In this document: positions 26,356 through 35,718 of the stretch, in pieces | Position numbering within the stretch: position 1 is the first letter of the stretch | Layout: every line of letters begins with the position of its first letter | Assembly (NCBI GenBank): GCA_027307165.1 | Contig: DAHUXM010000021.1 | Coordinates: 62,001 to 126,000, forward strand | Direction: 5' to 3' | From: Gemmatimonadota bacterium | GTDB lineage: Bacteria > Gemmatimonadota > Gemmatimonadetes > Gemmatimonadales > Gemmatimonadaceae | DNA length: 64,000 bases | Notes under the pieces: model-generated | What the model was told of the DNA's origin: nothing | Databases searched by the model: none | The model's input: only the letters and a program-made list of their open reading frames with translations | Translations under genes and position numbers: made by a program

Positions 26356-27456
26356 TTACGTCGCGACAGGGTGGCCAGCTGCTTCCCACGCTGACATTCC
26401 GCCGCTCAGTTCGTGAACGTCGTCAAAGCCGAATGCGTCGAGCGTGGCCGCCGCTACTGCCGATCGACTGCCGCGCTGACAGTGCAGTATGATCGCGCGG
26501 TCGCGCGGAATCTCATCGAGTCGCGTATGGAGAGTGGGAAGCGGGATCAGCGTCGCACCCGGAATGTGGCCGCGACGCCACTCGTCGTCATTGCGGACGT
26601 CGATGATCAGCGCGTTTGCGCTGGCGCCAAGGCCGGCGACCTCATCGCCTGTCATCATGCGGGGAAGCGCGAGCGTGCGGGGCACCGTCGCGTCGCGGTT
26701 GCGCGCCTTCATCGCACCGAAGTACGGCGGCGCAGGGGGTTGGCCCTCGAGAACCCGCTCGATGAACTCGGCCTCGGCCATCGGTGCCAGAGCCCAGTTG
26801 GCGACACGCTCGTAGCCCAGCGTCGATTGCGATGCGGAGCTCATCGCCTTTCCGCAGGCGGAGCCGGCCCCGTGGCCGGGCCAGATCTGAAGATGATCCG
26901 GCAGTTGTTTGAAGGCCTGAATCGACGCGTACAGGGATGCCGCGGCGGCGCGCATGGTTCCCAACTGACCGGCGGCGCGCTCCAGCAAATCCGGACGGCC
27001 CACGTCGCCGACGAAGATGAAATCTCCGGTGAGCGCCCCCACCGGGACGTCGCTTCGCGCGCGGTCGGTCAGCAGGAACGTGAGGTGCTCCGGTGTATGC
27101 CCGGGCGTGTGAAGCACGTCGAGCCGCACCATTCCGATAGTAATCTCGTCACCTGCGTGCAGATTGTTCACACCGGGCTCGCGTGCGAACGAATATTGCC
27201 ACCCCTCGCCTCCCTCGCCGGAGACGTGCACCTGGGCGCCGGTCGTCGCGGCGAGTGCGCGCGTGCCGGATGCGAAGTCCGCGTGGATGTGTGTCTCGGT
27301 TACAGCGGTGATCCGAACACCTTCGTCGCGCGCCGCGCGGAGGTACGTCTCGATATCCATGTTCGGATCGACGACAATCGCTTCGGAGCTGCGTTCGCAG
27401 GCGATCATGTAGCTGGCCTGGGCAAGCGAGTCGTCGTAGAATCGGCGAAAGATCAT
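26356..27456 (-). CDS. metallo-beta-lactamase-fold persulfide-dioxygenase-like protein fused to rhodanese
   Basis: 366 residues. N-terminal MBL fold of ETHE1/Blh type: metal ligands in THIHADF, HTPGHT, DFIFVGDVGRPD and GHGAGSACG. The C-terminal rhodanese domain has the active cysteine in ILHCQRGSRS and closes with ELSGGMSAWEAAG. The combination suggests oxidation of glutathione persulfide with sulfur transfer, that is, sulfide detoxification. ATG at 27456; followed without gap by an ABC exporter. Confidence 0.9.
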   Translation of the reverse strand: MIFRRFYDDSLAQASYMIACERSSEAIVVDPNMDIETYLRAARDEGVRITAVTETHIHADFASGTRALAATTGAQVHVSGEGGEGWQYSFAREPGVNNLHAGDEITIGMVRLDVLHTPGHTPEHLTFLLTDRARSDVPVGALTGDFIFVGDVGRPDLLERAAGQLGTMRAAAASLYASIQAFKQLPDHLQIWPGHGAGSACGKAMSSASQSTLGYERVANWALAPMAEAEFIERVLEGQPPAPPYFGAMKARNRDATVPRTLALPRMMTGDEVAGLGASANALIIDVRNDDEWRRGHIPGATLIPLPTLHTRLDEIPRDRAIILHCQRGSRSAVAAATLDAFGFDDVHELSGGMSAWEAAGHPVAT

Positions 27457-27588
27457 GATTCGGCTGGTGCGGGCGGTGGGGAGCGTTTCAGGGCTGGCAT
27501 ATCAAGATAAGCAGGATCAGAAAAGCGCTGGCTGGAACCGGTTTCGGGACGACCCACATCCGTGATCGCGACCCGGTAAATTGTCCGC

Positions 27589-28404
27589 ATGACCGCGGCG
27601 ATAGTTACCGAAGGATTGCGCAAGGTGTATCCGGCTGCGGGCGGACTGGCCATTCCCGGCGCGCAGCCGGGCTGGGCGCCGTCGAGCGGTGCGCAACCGC
27701 GTGGCGGTGGCGAAACAGTTGCACTTGAAGGGCTGGACCTGGTCGTGAACGAGGGTGAGTTTTTCGGGCTCATCGGCCCCAACGGCGCCGGCAAGACGAC
27801 GACCATCGGAGTTCTGACGACGCGTGTCATTCCGACCGGTGGGACTGCTTGGGTGGCCGGCGCGGACGTCGTGCGCCAGAGTGTAACGGTGCGGCAACGG
27901 ATCGGGGTGGTGCCACAGCGGCCGAATCCTGACCGCGCGCTGGATGCGTGGGAAAATCTCGTCTATCACGCCGCATATTTCGGAGTGAACCGCAAGGAAG
28001 CCGCCCGGCGCGCAACCGAGCTTCTGGAGCGGCTGGGAATCGCCGACAAGGCGCGCATGAAGGTGGATCAGCTCAGCGGCGGCCAGCAGCAGCGGTTGAT
28101 GATCGCACGCGCCCTGATCCACGAGCCGATGATCCTCTTTCTGGACGAGCCGACGGTTGGACTGGATCCCAATGCACGCAACTCACTGTGGGAGATACTT
28201 CGCGATCTGCATGCACAGGGGCGCACGATAGTAATGACGACTCATTACATGCCGGAAGCCGATGAGCTGAGCGATCGCATCGCACTGATCGATCGCGGTC
28301 GCCTGCTCGCGCTCGACACGCCGGAGAACCTCAAGAAGCAGACCCCTGACGGTTCACTCGAAACGTTCTTCATCGCGAAGTCGGGGCGAGGGTGGGACGC
28401 GTGA
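27589..28404 (+). CDS. ABC transporter ATPase (DrrA-like)
   Basis: 271 residues. Walker A GPNGAGKTTT, Q-loop VPQRPNPD, signature LSGGQQQR, Walker B ILFLDEPTVGLD, H-loop MTTHYM. An insert of about 25 residues rich in Gly/Pro (AIPGAQPGWAPSSGAQPRG) sits in the first beta sheet, unlike most family members. Pairs with the ABC-2 permease gene, overlapping it as GTGA. Role: export of a lipid-like compound or drug; substrate unknown. ATG at 27589. Confidence 0.92.
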   Translation: MTAAIVTEGLRKVYPAAGGLAIPGAQPGWAPSSGAQPRGGGETVALEGLDLVVNEGEFFGLIGPNGAGKTTTIGVLTTRVIPTGGTAWVAGADVVRQSVTVRQRIGVVPQRPNPDRALDAWENLVYHAAYFGVNRKEAARRATELLERLGIADKARMKVDQLSGGQQQRLMIARALIHEPMILFLDEPTVGLDPNARNSLWEILRDLHAQGRTIVMTTHYMPEADELSDRIALIDRGRLLALDTPENLKKQTPDGSLETFFIAKSGRGWDA

Positions 28405-29231
28405 GCGCCACTACTGCGCCATGGCCGGTTGCGTCGATCGCGAATCCGCATCCGCCAGTTCCGGCGGGACGCGTGTTCGTTGCATTGCTCAGCCGCGATC
28501 TCCGGGTCGCGCGTCGGGAGCTGCCGTTCTTTCTCATAAGAACCGTGATGCAGCCGATTCTGTTCGTGATCGTGTTCGGTTATCTGCTTCCCAAAATGGG
28601 CTTCACACAACCTGGCTATCAGGCGGCGCTCCTGCCTGGCATTCTTGCGTTGAGCCTGATGCTCGCATCGGCGCAATCGGTCACGCTGCCGATGGTCACG
28701 GAGTTCGGCTGGACCAAGGAGATCGAAGACCGTCCGCTCGCGCCAATCAGCATCGACCTCGTTGCGATCGAGAAGATCGTCAACGCGATGATCCAGGGAA
28801 TCATCGCCGCGATTGTCGTGTTGCCGCTTGCGCGTCTCGTGATGGGACCGGTGCCGGGATTCACGTTCTCTCATTTCCCCGAGCTGACGCTCGTCGTAGT
28901 ACTGTCAGCCGCAGCTGCATCGGCGTTCGGGCTGCTGCTTGGCGTGCTCATCAGTCCGCAGCAGATCGGCTTCATGTTCAGCCTGATCATCACGCCGATG
29001 ATCTTCTTCGGTTGCGCGTACTATCCGTGGCGCGGACTCGACGTGGTTCCGTGGCTCAAGTACGCGGTGCTCGTCAATCCGCTGGTTTACATCTCCGAGG
29101 GATTGCGCGCATCGCTCACTCCGTCTGTGGCGCACATGCCATTCATTGCGATCATCGCTGCCCTGATTGTGCTCACGGGCGGATTCACCTGGGCGGCTCT
29201 CGTCCGATTCAGGATGCGGGCTCTTGGCTGA
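28401..29231 (+). CDS. ABC-2 type transporter permease (DrrB-like)
   Basis: 276 residues from GTG 28401, which overlaps the ATPase stop by 4 nt and has GGGTGG upstream. About six membrane helices; ABC-2 motifs are LLPGILALSLMLASAQS, EIEDRPLAPIS and the C-terminal SEGLRASLTP region preceded by PWLKYAVLVNPLVYI. Forms the transmembrane part of the exporter with the preceding ATPase. Confidence 0.9.
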   Translation: MSATTAPWPVASIANPHPPVPAGRVFVALLSRDLRVARRELPFFLIRTVMQPILFVIVFGYLLPKMGFTQPGYQAALLPGILALSLMLASAQSVTLPMVTEFGWTKEIEDRPLAPISIDLVAIEKIVNAMIQGIIAAIVVLPLARLVMGPVPGFTFSHFPELTLVVVLSAAAASAFGLLLGVLISPQQIGFMFSLIITPMIFFGCAYYPWRGLDVVPWLKYAVLVNPLVYISEGLRASLTPSVAHMPFIAIIAALIVLTGGFTWAALVRFRMRALG

Positions 29232-29232
29232 C

Positions 29233-29829
29233 GTGACTTCATTCTCCGAACCATTCCAGCGCTTCGCCGAGCTCTTCGCGCGCGCGAAGGGGGAGCTTTC
29301 GCGCGAATGCTTCCCCGATCCGAACACCATGTCGGTGGCAACTGTCGGTACAGACGGCCGCCCATCGAACCGAATCGTGCTCCTAAAGGCGTTCGACGAG
29401 CGGGGCTTCGTCTTCTACACCAACTACGAAGGACGCAAGGGGAGCGAGCTGCTCGCCAATCCCTACTGCGCGCTGTGTTTCCACTGGCCGCCGATGGGGA
29501 TTCAGATACGCATCGAGGGTCGCGCCGAGCCGACGAGCGACGCTGAAGCTGACGCGTATTTCGCATCGCGCGCGCGTGCGAGCCAGCTTGGCGCGTGGGC
29601 CTCGGATCAGAGTCGTCCGATGACGCAGCCGGGAGATCTGGAGCGCCGGGTGGCGGAGGTCGCCGCGCGCTTCGAAGGATCGAGCGTCCCGCGGCCGCCA
29701 CACTGGTCCGGCTTTCGCGTCGTACCGGACAGAATCGAGTTCTGGCGCAACCGGGCGAGCCGATTGCATGACCGCACCGTGTATGAGCGCGAAGGTGATG
29801 GATGGCGCGTCACAGCACTTTACCCTTGA
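29233..29829 (+). CDS. pdxH: pyridoxamine 5'-phosphate oxidase
   Basis: FMN enzyme making pyridoxal 5'-phosphate from PNP/PMP. Motifs: PNTMSVATVGTDGRPSNRIVLLKAFDERGFVFYTNY, RIEGRAEP, YFASRARASQLGAWASDQSRP, and the C-terminal PPHWSGFRVVPDRIEFW with RLHDR. About 198 residues from GTG 29233; TTG 29224, overlapping the previous stop, is the alternative. Several PLP enzymes lie nearby (SpeA, RocD, the class I aminotransferase), but linkage is only positional. Confidence 0.93.
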   Translation: MTSFSEPFQRFAELFARAKGELSRECFPDPNTMSVATVGTDGRPSNRIVLLKAFDERGFVFYTNYEGRKGSELLANPYCALCFHWPPMGIQIRIEGRAEPTSDAEADAYFASRARASQLGAWASDQSRPMTQPGDLERRVAEVAARFEGSSVPRPPHWSGFRVVPDRIEFWRNRASRLHDRTVYEREGDGWRVTALYP

Positions 29830-29842
29830 TTAGACTCAGAGC

Positions 29843-31792
29843 ATGACGACGACATCCCACCCCGAACCATTCGCGCAAACCGGCTCCGAGCCGTGGACCA
29901 TAGACGAATCGCGCGCTCTCTACAACATCGAAGGGTGGGGCAACGGTTATTTCGACATCAACGCCAAGGGCCATGTAGTCGTTCGCCCGGACAAGGACGA
30001 GCGCGGTCGCGAGCTGGATCTCTTCGAGCTGGCGATGGATCTCGAAGCGCAGGGTGTCGGCATGCCGCTCCTGATCCGGTTCTCCGACATCCTTCGCTCG
30101 CGCATCGAAGACCTGCACGAACGGTTCGCGCACGCGATCAAGGAATTCGACTACAGCGGCGGTTATACCACGATCTACCCGATCAAGGTGAACCAGCAGC
30201 GCCACGTGGTCGAGGAGATCGTCGAGTTCGGGCAGCCGTACGGGGTCGGCCTGGAATGCGGCAGCAAGCCGGAGCTGCAGGCAGTACTCGGTCTCGCTGA
30301 AACGACGGGGCACACGATCGTGTGCAACGGCTACAAGGACGAGGAGTTCATGCGCCTCGCTCTCATGGGCCAGAAGCTCGGGCACGAAGTGTTCATCGTC
30401 ATGGAGCAGGTGAGCGAGGTCGATGTCCTGCTGCAGGTTGCCGCCGCGCTCGACGTGCGGCCGAACATCGGCATCCGCATCAAGCTCTTTGCAGAAGGCG
30501 CTGGACGGTGGGCCGAAAGCGGTGGCGAGAAGTCCAAGTTCGGGCTCAGCCCTTCACAGCTCGTGCGTGTGATCGACAAGCTGACCGACGCCGGCTACCT
30601 GGACTGCGTTCATCTGCTGCACTTCCACCTCGGTTCGCAGATCACCGACATCAGATACATCAAGGCCGGTTTGCAGGAAATCGCGCGGTACTACTCAGAG
30701 CTGCGCAAGATGGGCGTCGACGTGACGCACGTCGATGTCGGCGGCGGCCTGGGTGTCGACTACGACGGGACGCGTTCCACCGCGCACGCCAGCGTCAACT
30801 ACACGTTGCAGGAATACGCCAACGACATCGTGTACACGCTGGCCGAGGCGTGTCGCGAGGAAGACTTGCCGATGCCGCACATCATCAGCGAGTCGGGCCG
30901 CGCGCTCACTGCGCATCACGCATTGCTGCTGCTCAGCGTGATCGACGTCGAATCAGTTACCGAAGTCGTTCCGCCTCAGCTGGACGACGATGATCACGCG
31001 TTGTTGCACGAGATGGCGACCGATCTTGAAACGGTCAACACGCGTCGTCTGCGTGAGGTGTTTCACGACGCGACGTTCGACAAGGAGCGCGCACAGCAGC
31101 TGTTCGCGAGTGGCGTGCTGTCGCTTCGCGGGCGTGCGCGTGCGGAGCAGCTGCATCTCGCGTTGATCAATTCCGTGGCGCGCGAGGCGCTCAAGGATCG
31201 TGAGGAGTACGCCGAGATCATCGAGGATCTCGAGGCGACGCTGGTGGATCGCTACTTCTGCAACTTCTCGCTGTTCCAGTCGCTTCCCGACAGCTGGGCC
31301 ATCGATCAGTTATTCCCGATCATGCCCGTGCATCGACTGGACGAGGAGCCCGTTCGTCGCGGCACGATTCAGGACGTGTCATGCGACAGCGATGGAAAGA
31401 TCGACCGTTTCGTCGGTGGTGATCGCAACTCGCCGCGCCAGAGCCTGGAATTGCACCCGTTCCACGATGGCCAGCCGTACGTCATCGGAATATTCCTGAC
31501 GGGTGCGTATCAGGAGATACTGGGTGATCTGCACAATCTGTTCGGAGACACGAACGCCGTGCACATCCGGCTCAAGGAGCGCGGATACGAGATCACTGAT
31601 CTCGTGCACGGCGATACGGTTACGGAAGTGCTGGCCTACGTGCAGTTCCGCGCCGCCGACCTGTTGACGACGTTCCGTCGCAAGGTAGGCAACGCGAAGA
31701 ACATCACGCGCGACGAGGCGAATGCCTTCATCGCTGATTACCTGGCGGGGCTGGAAGGCTACACGTATCTGGAAGGAGACGCGGCGCGGTAG
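29843..31792 (+). CDS. speA: biosynthetic arginine decarboxylase
   Basis: PLP enzyme of fold type III converting arginine to agmatine for polyamine synthesis. PLP lysine in YPIKVNQQRHV, LECGSKPEL, HFHLGSQITDI, the phosphate-binding HVDVGGGLGVDYDG, ISESGRALTAHHA and the Cys region VSCDSDGKID near the C-terminus. 649 residues, the usual size for SpeA. ATG at 29843, 13 bases after pdxH. Ends two bases before the convergent SOD gene. Confidence 0.95.
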   Translation: MTTTSHPEPFAQTGSEPWTIDESRALYNIEGWGNGYFDINAKGHVVVRPDKDERGRELDLFELAMDLEAQGVGMPLLIRFSDILRSRIEDLHERFAHAIKEFDYSGGYTTIYPIKVNQQRHVVEEIVEFGQPYGVGLECGSKPELQAVLGLAETTGHTIVCNGYKDEEFMRLALMGQKLGHEVFIVMEQVSEVDVLLQVAAALDVRPNIGIRIKLFAEGAGRWAESGGEKSKFGLSPSQLVRVIDKLTDAGYLDCVHLLHFHLGSQITDIRYIKAGLQEIARYYSELRKMGVDVTHVDVGGGLGVDYDGTRSTAHASVNYTLQEYANDIVYTLAEACREEDLPMPHIISESGRALTAHHALLLLSVIDVESVTEVVPPQLDDDDHALLHEMATDLETVNTRRLREVFHDATFDKERAQQLFASGVLSLRGRARAEQLHLALINSVAREALKDREEYAEIIEDLEATLVDRYFCNFSLFQSLPDSWAIDQLFPIMPVHRLDEEPVRRGTIQDVSCDSDGKIDRFVGGDRNSPRQSLELHPFHDGQPYVIGIFLTGAYQEILGDLHNLFGDTNAVHIRLKERGYEITDLVHGDTVTEVLAYVQFRAADLLTTFRRKVGNAKNITRDEANAFIADYLAGLEGYTYLEGDAAR

Positions 31793-31794
31793 CG

Positions 31795-32397
31795 TTACGC
31801 CTCGAATCTCCTTCCCACCTCGGGCCAGTTCACCACGTTCCACCACGCGCTGACGTAATCGCCGCGCTTGTTCTGGTACTTGAGGTAGTACGCATGTTCC
31901 CATACGTCCACGCCGAGTATTGGATGCTTCTTTTCCATGACCGGCGTGTCCTGATTCGGTGTGCTGGTGATGGTCAGCTTGCTGCCATCCTTTACGAGCC
32001 AGGCCCAGCCTGAGCCGAAGCGCTTCGCGGCAGCGTCTGCGAACTGCGCCTGAAACGTCGCGAAATCGCCAAACGACTTCTTGATCGCGTCCGCAAGCTT
32101 GCCCGTCGGCTCGCCGCCGCCCTTGGGCGACATGATCTCCCAGAACATCGAGTGGTTCCAGTGGCCGCCGCCGTTGTTTCGCACCGCCGTGCGAATCGAT
32201 TCGGGAATCGAATCAAGATGCTGCAGCAGATCGTCGAGCGACCTGGATTGCAGCTCGGGAGCCTTCTCGAGCGCGGCGTTGAGATTGTTCACATATCCGG
32301 CATGATGCTTGTCATGATGGATCTCCATCGTGCGTGCATCGATCGACGGCTCCAGTGCAGCAAAGTCGTACGGAAGGGCAGGGAGCGTAAAAGCCAT
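31795..32397 (-). CDS. superoxide dismutase, Fe/Mn family
   Basis: Dismutes superoxide in the cytoplasm. The four metal ligands are visible: H in [13 protein letters not shown] in [10 protein letters not shown], and D and H in [23 protein letters not shown] leans toward manganese, but metal choice cannot be fixed. 200 residues, normal. ATG at 32397; a DedA gene on the same strand ends just upstream at 32402. Confidence 0.95.
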   Translation of the reverse strand: MAFTLPALPYDFAALEPSIDARTMEIHHDKHHAGYVNNLNAALEKAPELQSRSLDDLLQHLDSIPESIRTAVRNNGGGHWNHSMFWEIMSPKGGGEPTGKLADAIKKSFGDFATFQAQFADAAAKRFGSGWAWLVKDGSKLTITSTPNQDTPVMEKKHPILGVDVWEHAYYLKYQNKRGDYVSAWWNVVNWPEVGRRFEA

Positions 32398-32401
32398 GAC
32401 T

Positions 32402-33034
32402 TCAAGTCTCCAATTTGGTATTGTAGCGAGCTCTGTACCGGGCGATGATCGCCGGCAGTATGGACAGAAACACGATAATCAGAATGATCAGCTCAATGTG
32501 CTTCGCGACACCGGGGAATGTCCGGCCGAGCGAGTATCCAAGGAGCAGCATAGACCATACCCAGGCCACTCCGCCCACGACGTTGTAGGCGAGGAACCGC
32601 GAATACTGCATCTCACCCATCCCCGCGACTACTGGTGCGAAGGTACGGATGATCGGCATGAATCGCGCAATGAGAATGGTCTTGCCACCGTGCCGCTCGT
32701 AGAACTGGTGAGCCTTTATGAGATGTTTACGGTTGAAAAGAAGGGAGTCTTCGCGCGTAAACAGATGATGGCCAGTCGCCTTGCCGATCGCGTAGCCGAC
32801 GGTGTCACCGGCGACCGCTGCAACGCTGAGAATGAGACCCAGGAGCCATACGTCGATGTATCCCTGCGAGCCCAGTAGTCCGGCCGACACGAGCAGCGAG
32901 TCACCGGGCAGAAAGAATCCAATCAGCAGCCCCGTTTCGGCAAAAATGATTACGGCCATGCCGGTGTATCCGGCCGCCTGCACCAGCCCTGAAACGTCGC
33001 GCAGCCGGTTGAACAGCTCCGATAAACCGTGCAT
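32402..33034 (-). CDS. DedA-family membrane protein
   Basis: 210 residues. DedA (SNARE-associated/VTT) signature: [20 protein letters not shown] and [17 protein letters not shown], with C-terminal membrane helices. DedA proteins are thought to be lipid flippases (undecaprenyl phosphate or phospholipid). ATG at 33034; the frame is open to 33145 but that overlaps the divergent gene and is not family-like. Five bases before the SOD gene, probably co-transcribed. Confidence 0.9.
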   Translation of the reverse strand: MHGLSELFNRLRDVSGLVQAAGYTGMAVIIFAETGLLIGFFLPGDSLLVSAGLLGSQGYIDVWLLGLILSVAAVAGDTVGYAIGKATGHHLFTREDSLLFNRKHLIKAHQFYERHGGKTILIARFMPIIRTFAPVVAGMGEMQYSRFLAYNVVGGVAWVWSMLLLGYSLGRTFPGVAKHIELIILIIVFLSILPAIIARYRARYNTKLET

Positions 33035-33043
33035 TCTGTGGGG

Positions 33044-34114
33044 ATGAGTGTGAATGGGGTGGTCGTCCGCCCTGTCGGCCGGACTGACCGGACTTGCGGG
33101 ACCGTTCTGCCGCCTCGGACCGGCCTGTCCGAGCGGGCCGAACAAGTGTTCGAAAAGGCTTCCACCGCATTCGTCGTTCTGCTGGGATGCGCCTGGGCTT
33201 TTTCGATCGCGTCGGCACGGGCGACAGGCGACAAAGTTAACATCGTGAGCCCTGCATCAGCCGCGGTCGTGAGCGGACTGAGCGATGCGGATGCGCCCAC
33301 CGCAGCTTATGTGACCGACGCGGTCAACAGGAAAGTCGTCGCGAGCATCGAGGCCGACGCTGCGGGGGAGAGCGGCAAGCTCCGCGCGGAGATTCGTGGC
33401 GCGAGCGAGAGGCCAGGAATCGTGAAGGCTGCGATCGCGGCCGGCGGGGCACTTCGGCGTGTCGCCGATTTCAATCTCATCACACCTCGGCCCGCTACCG
33501 ACGTGCGTCGGGGCCGCCTCGGGTTGTACTACATCGGGAACTGGCCGCGTGCAAGCGCCACCAGGGGCGGCCGCGTCGTGTATCGAGCGCCGAGAGGCTT
33601 CATCGAAGTTACGCGGTCGAATGAGGATACCAGGCTGTCGCAGCACTTCGAAATAAAGGATTTCCTGACGCACGATCAGAGCGATGTGTGGCCCAAATAC
33701 GTGGTGGTCAGCATGAAGCTGGTGGACAAGCTCGAGCTGGTGCTGGATGATCTCCGCGCGCATGGCGTGAATCCTGAAGGTGTTCACGTGATGAGCGGAT
33801 TTCGCACTCCACAGTACAACCGCGGTGGCGGCGATCCGCGTGGGAGGGCAACGCTGAGCCGGCACATGTACGGCGATGCCGCCGACATCTACATCGACAA
33901 CAATGGCACCGGGCGTATGAGTGACCTGAATCACGACGGCCGGGTCGACCTTGCTGACGCGCGCGTGATACTTGCTTCTGTAGATCGCGTTGAACGTCAG
34001 CACCCTTCGCTGGTGGGGGGATGTGGAGTTTATATCGGGAACGGGTCGCATGGCCCGTTCGTGCACATCGACACGCGCGGCTACCCGGCACGATGGACTG
34101 GAACAGGAGACTGA
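33044..34114 (+). CDS. M15-like/DUF882 peptidoglycan peptidase, membrane-anchored
   Basis: About 356 residues. One N-terminal membrane helix (AFVVLLGCAWAFSIASARA), a low-motif middle, then a C-terminal D-Ala-D-Ala-peptidase-like (YcbK/M15) domain: VMSGFRTPQYN, zinc ligands in SRHMYGDAADIYID and FVHIDTRG. An inserted segment, DLNHDGRVDLADARV, resembles an EF-hand-like calcium loop. Likely acts on peptidoglycan cross-links. ATG 33044 is preferred to GTG 33029, but neither has a well-placed ribosome site; starts are uncertain. Confidence 0.82.
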   Translation: MSVNGVVVRPVGRTDRTCGTVLPPRTGLSERAEQVFEKASTAFVVLLGCAWAFSIASARATGDKVNIVSPASAAVVSGLSDADAPTAAYVTDAVNRKVVASIEADAAGESGKLRAEIRGASERPGIVKAAIAAGGALRRVADFNLITPRPATDVRRGRLGLYYIGNWPRASATRGGRVVYRAPRGFIEVTRSNEDTRLSQHFEIKDFLTHDQSDVWPKYVVVSMKLVDKLELVLDDLRAHGVNPEGVHVMSGFRTPQYNRGGGDPRGRATLSRHMYGDAADIYIDNNGTGRMSDLNHDGRVDLADARVILASVDRVERQHPSLVGGCGVYIGNGSHGPFVHIDTRGYPARWTGTGD

Positions 34115-34117
34115 GCA

Positions 34118-34591
34118 ATGGCCGACACGATAGAGAGAGTGGTTCCGCGCGCCGACACGGTCGACAGGGATAACGCTGCGGCGGCATCGACGGACGAACA
34201 GCATGGACGGAGGCCGGTGAGCACGCCGAAGGTTCGGGTGCGGGCAGCCGACCTCGAGCCCTACATCGGGCTCAAGTACCTTTCTCGGCTCTTCAAGCTG
34301 ATGGCGGTCGTCCTGATACTGTTGCTCGTGTCGGAAATCATTACCGGACTCGTTGCGAGCGGGCTCGAAGCGCTCCCGACGCTGTTGGGCGAAGTGAGCC
34401 GTCTGGTGGTGTTTGCCGGACTTCTGTGGGGGAGCGGCGATCTCGCCATTCTGCTCATCGACATGGGTCACGATCTTCGGGCCACGCGCATCCTCATCGG
34501 CCGGCAACTGGCTCATACGATGGATGAGCATCATGGGCAAATAGACCCCGGAATGTCGCGGCCGGTGGGTGAGTTGGACGCGCCGGTATGA
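34118..34591 (+). CDS. hypothetical membrane protein
   Basis: 157 residues, three bases after the preceding stop. An acidic/basic soluble N-terminus (about 55 residues), two membrane helices (LMAVVLILLLVSEIITGLVAS and VVFAGLLWGSGDLAILLIDMG), then a short soluble tail. No recognised family. Position suggests co-transcription with the peptidase gene. Confidence 0.7.
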   Translation: MADTIERVVPRADTVDRDNAAAASTDEQHGRRPVSTPKVRVRAADLEPYIGLKYLSRLFKLMAVVLILLLVSEIITGLVASGLEALPTLLGEVSRLVVFAGLLWGSGDLAILLIDMGHDLRATRILIGRQLAHTMDEHHGQIDPGMSRPVGELDAPV

Positions 34592-34646
34592 CTGTTGCGC
34601 TTGGTGGGCGCTAGACGGCTCACATTTTTTCGGACGAGGCTATACG

Positions 34647-34799
34647 ATGCTCTGGACCATTGCTCTGATCCTGTTTGTGCTATGGCTGCTTGGCTTTCTG
34701 GTGTTTCCGATTGCCGGCGGGCTTATCCACATTCTGCTCGTCCTGGCGATAATTGTCGTTCTTTATCGCCTGATTACCGGACGCCGTCCTGTGCTTTAG
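34647..34799 (+). CDS. small two-helix membrane protein (lmo0937/DUF5670-like)
   Basis: 50 residues, almost entirely membrane: LWTIALILFVLWLLGFLVF and HILLVLAIIVVLYRLITGRR, with a short positive tail. The W/LLG pattern matches the small stress-associated lmo0937-type family. ATG 34647 with GAGG eight bases upstream; the longer open frame from 34569 lacks protein-like sequence. Confidence 0.75.
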   Translation: MLWTIALILFVLWLLGFLVFPIAGGLIHILLVLAIIVVLYRLITGRRPVL

Positions 34800-34827
34800 G
34801 TCGGTTGAAGCCACGCAGCTCGAAACG

Positions 34828-34876
34828 CGGGAACCACGGCGGCCTGTTGGATCGGGCAGGCCGTGGTTCCCGTTTT
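34828..34876 (+). terminator. intrinsic terminator after the small membrane protein gene
   Basis: Arms 34828-34846 and 34857-34872 pair over 16 bp with a 3-base bulge, followed by TTTTCG. Flanking CGAAAC and GTTTTCG can extend the stem. It closes the 33-35 kb plus-strand group. Confidence 0.8.
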
Positions 34877-34902
34877 CGTTGTGTGACGTAGTACTTTACG
34901 CC

Positions 34903-35658
34903 GTGCCGGAAACCATCCTCTCACGCGTAGTCGTCGTACTGTACGAGCCGCAGGACCCTGTCAACATTGGCGGGACCGTGCGAGCCATGAAGAACATGGG
35001 TGCCAGGGACCTGCGACTGGTCCGGCCGTGCGAGTACACGGATGTACGGCTGGCCGGAATCGCGCACGGGACCGCCGACATCATCGAGCGAATCAGGCAT
35101 TTCGATACGCTCGATGAGGCGCTTGCCGATTGCGTGAAGGTGGCGGCGTTCACGGCCCGCCGGCGCGCGGCCAAACGGCTGCTTACCGACGCGCGTGAGG
35201 CGGCTCCGATCATTCAGGCGGCCGCTCACGAGGGCACGGTGGCGCTTCTGTTCGGGCGGGAAGACAGCGGACTTCCCAACGAAGCGATGGATCGCGGCCA
35301 TCTGGTGGTGACGATCTCCACGACGGAGCACAGCTCGCTCAACCTGGCGCAGGCGGTTCTTCTATCGTTGTACGAGCTGCATCTGGCGGCAGCCGACGCC
35401 ACCCGGTACATCGCTCCGCCCAAGCGCGATGCGCCGGCGGCTCTCGCGGCCGAGTATGAGTTGATGTTCAGCGATGCGGAGAAGGCGCTGGAGCAGGTCC
35501 AGTTCTTCAAGACGCGTCACCATGAGCGAATCATGCGTTCTATAAGGTCGCTGGCATTCCGTGCGTCACCGGACAAGCGCGAGATCGCTCTGCTTCGCGC
35601 GATGTCGATCGAGGTTTTGCGCACGATAGATCGCATCAAGCGCGGCCTTGCATCATAA
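34903..35658 (+). CDS. TrmJ/SpoU-type tRNA 2'-O-methyltransferase
   Basis: SPOUT (knotted) SAM methylase. Motif 1 VNIGGTVRAMKNMG, motif 2 ALLFGREDSGLPNEAM, motif 3 SSLNLAQAVLLSLYEL. The extra C-terminal helical domain is like TrmJ, which modifies position 32 of tRNAs. About 251 residues from GTG 34903; GTG 34879 is also possible but lies against the terminator. A GCGGCCTT/AAGGCCGC hairpin covers the stop codon (35642-35664). Confidence 0.88.
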   Translation: MPETILSRVVVVLYEPQDPVNIGGTVRAMKNMGARDLRLVRPCEYTDVRLAGIAHGTADIIERIRHFDTLDEALADCVKVAAFTARRRAAKRLLTDAREAAPIIQAAAHEGTVALLFGREDSGLPNEAMDRGHLVVTISTTEHSSLNLAQAVLLSLYELHLAAADATRYIAPPKRDAPAALAAEYELMFSDAEKALEQVQFFKTRHHERIMRSIRSLAFRASPDKREIALLRAMSIEVLRTIDRIKRGLAS

Positions 35659-35693
35659 GGCCGCACGGGTGATTATTGGACGACAACTTGGCT

Positions 35694-35709
35694 TGTGAAC
35701 ATTTTCACA
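35694..35709. promoter_or_regulatory. CRP/FNR-type operator before the act operon
   Basis: TGTGA-N6-TCACA, a perfect match to the CRP consensus, 40 bases upstream of the actA ATG. Suggests control by a CRP/FNR-family regulator; no such gene lies in this window. Confidence 0.6.
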
Positions 35710-35718
35710 TAGCCGAAC

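Noticed and set aside
26413-27510. 365-codon plus-strand ORF
   Set aside because: Antisense to the MBL-rhodanese gene, whose catalytic motifs are intact.
33257-34540. 427-codon minus-strand ORF
   Set aside because: Antisense shadow of the M15-type peptidase and the next gene; composition His/Arg-rich with no domain.
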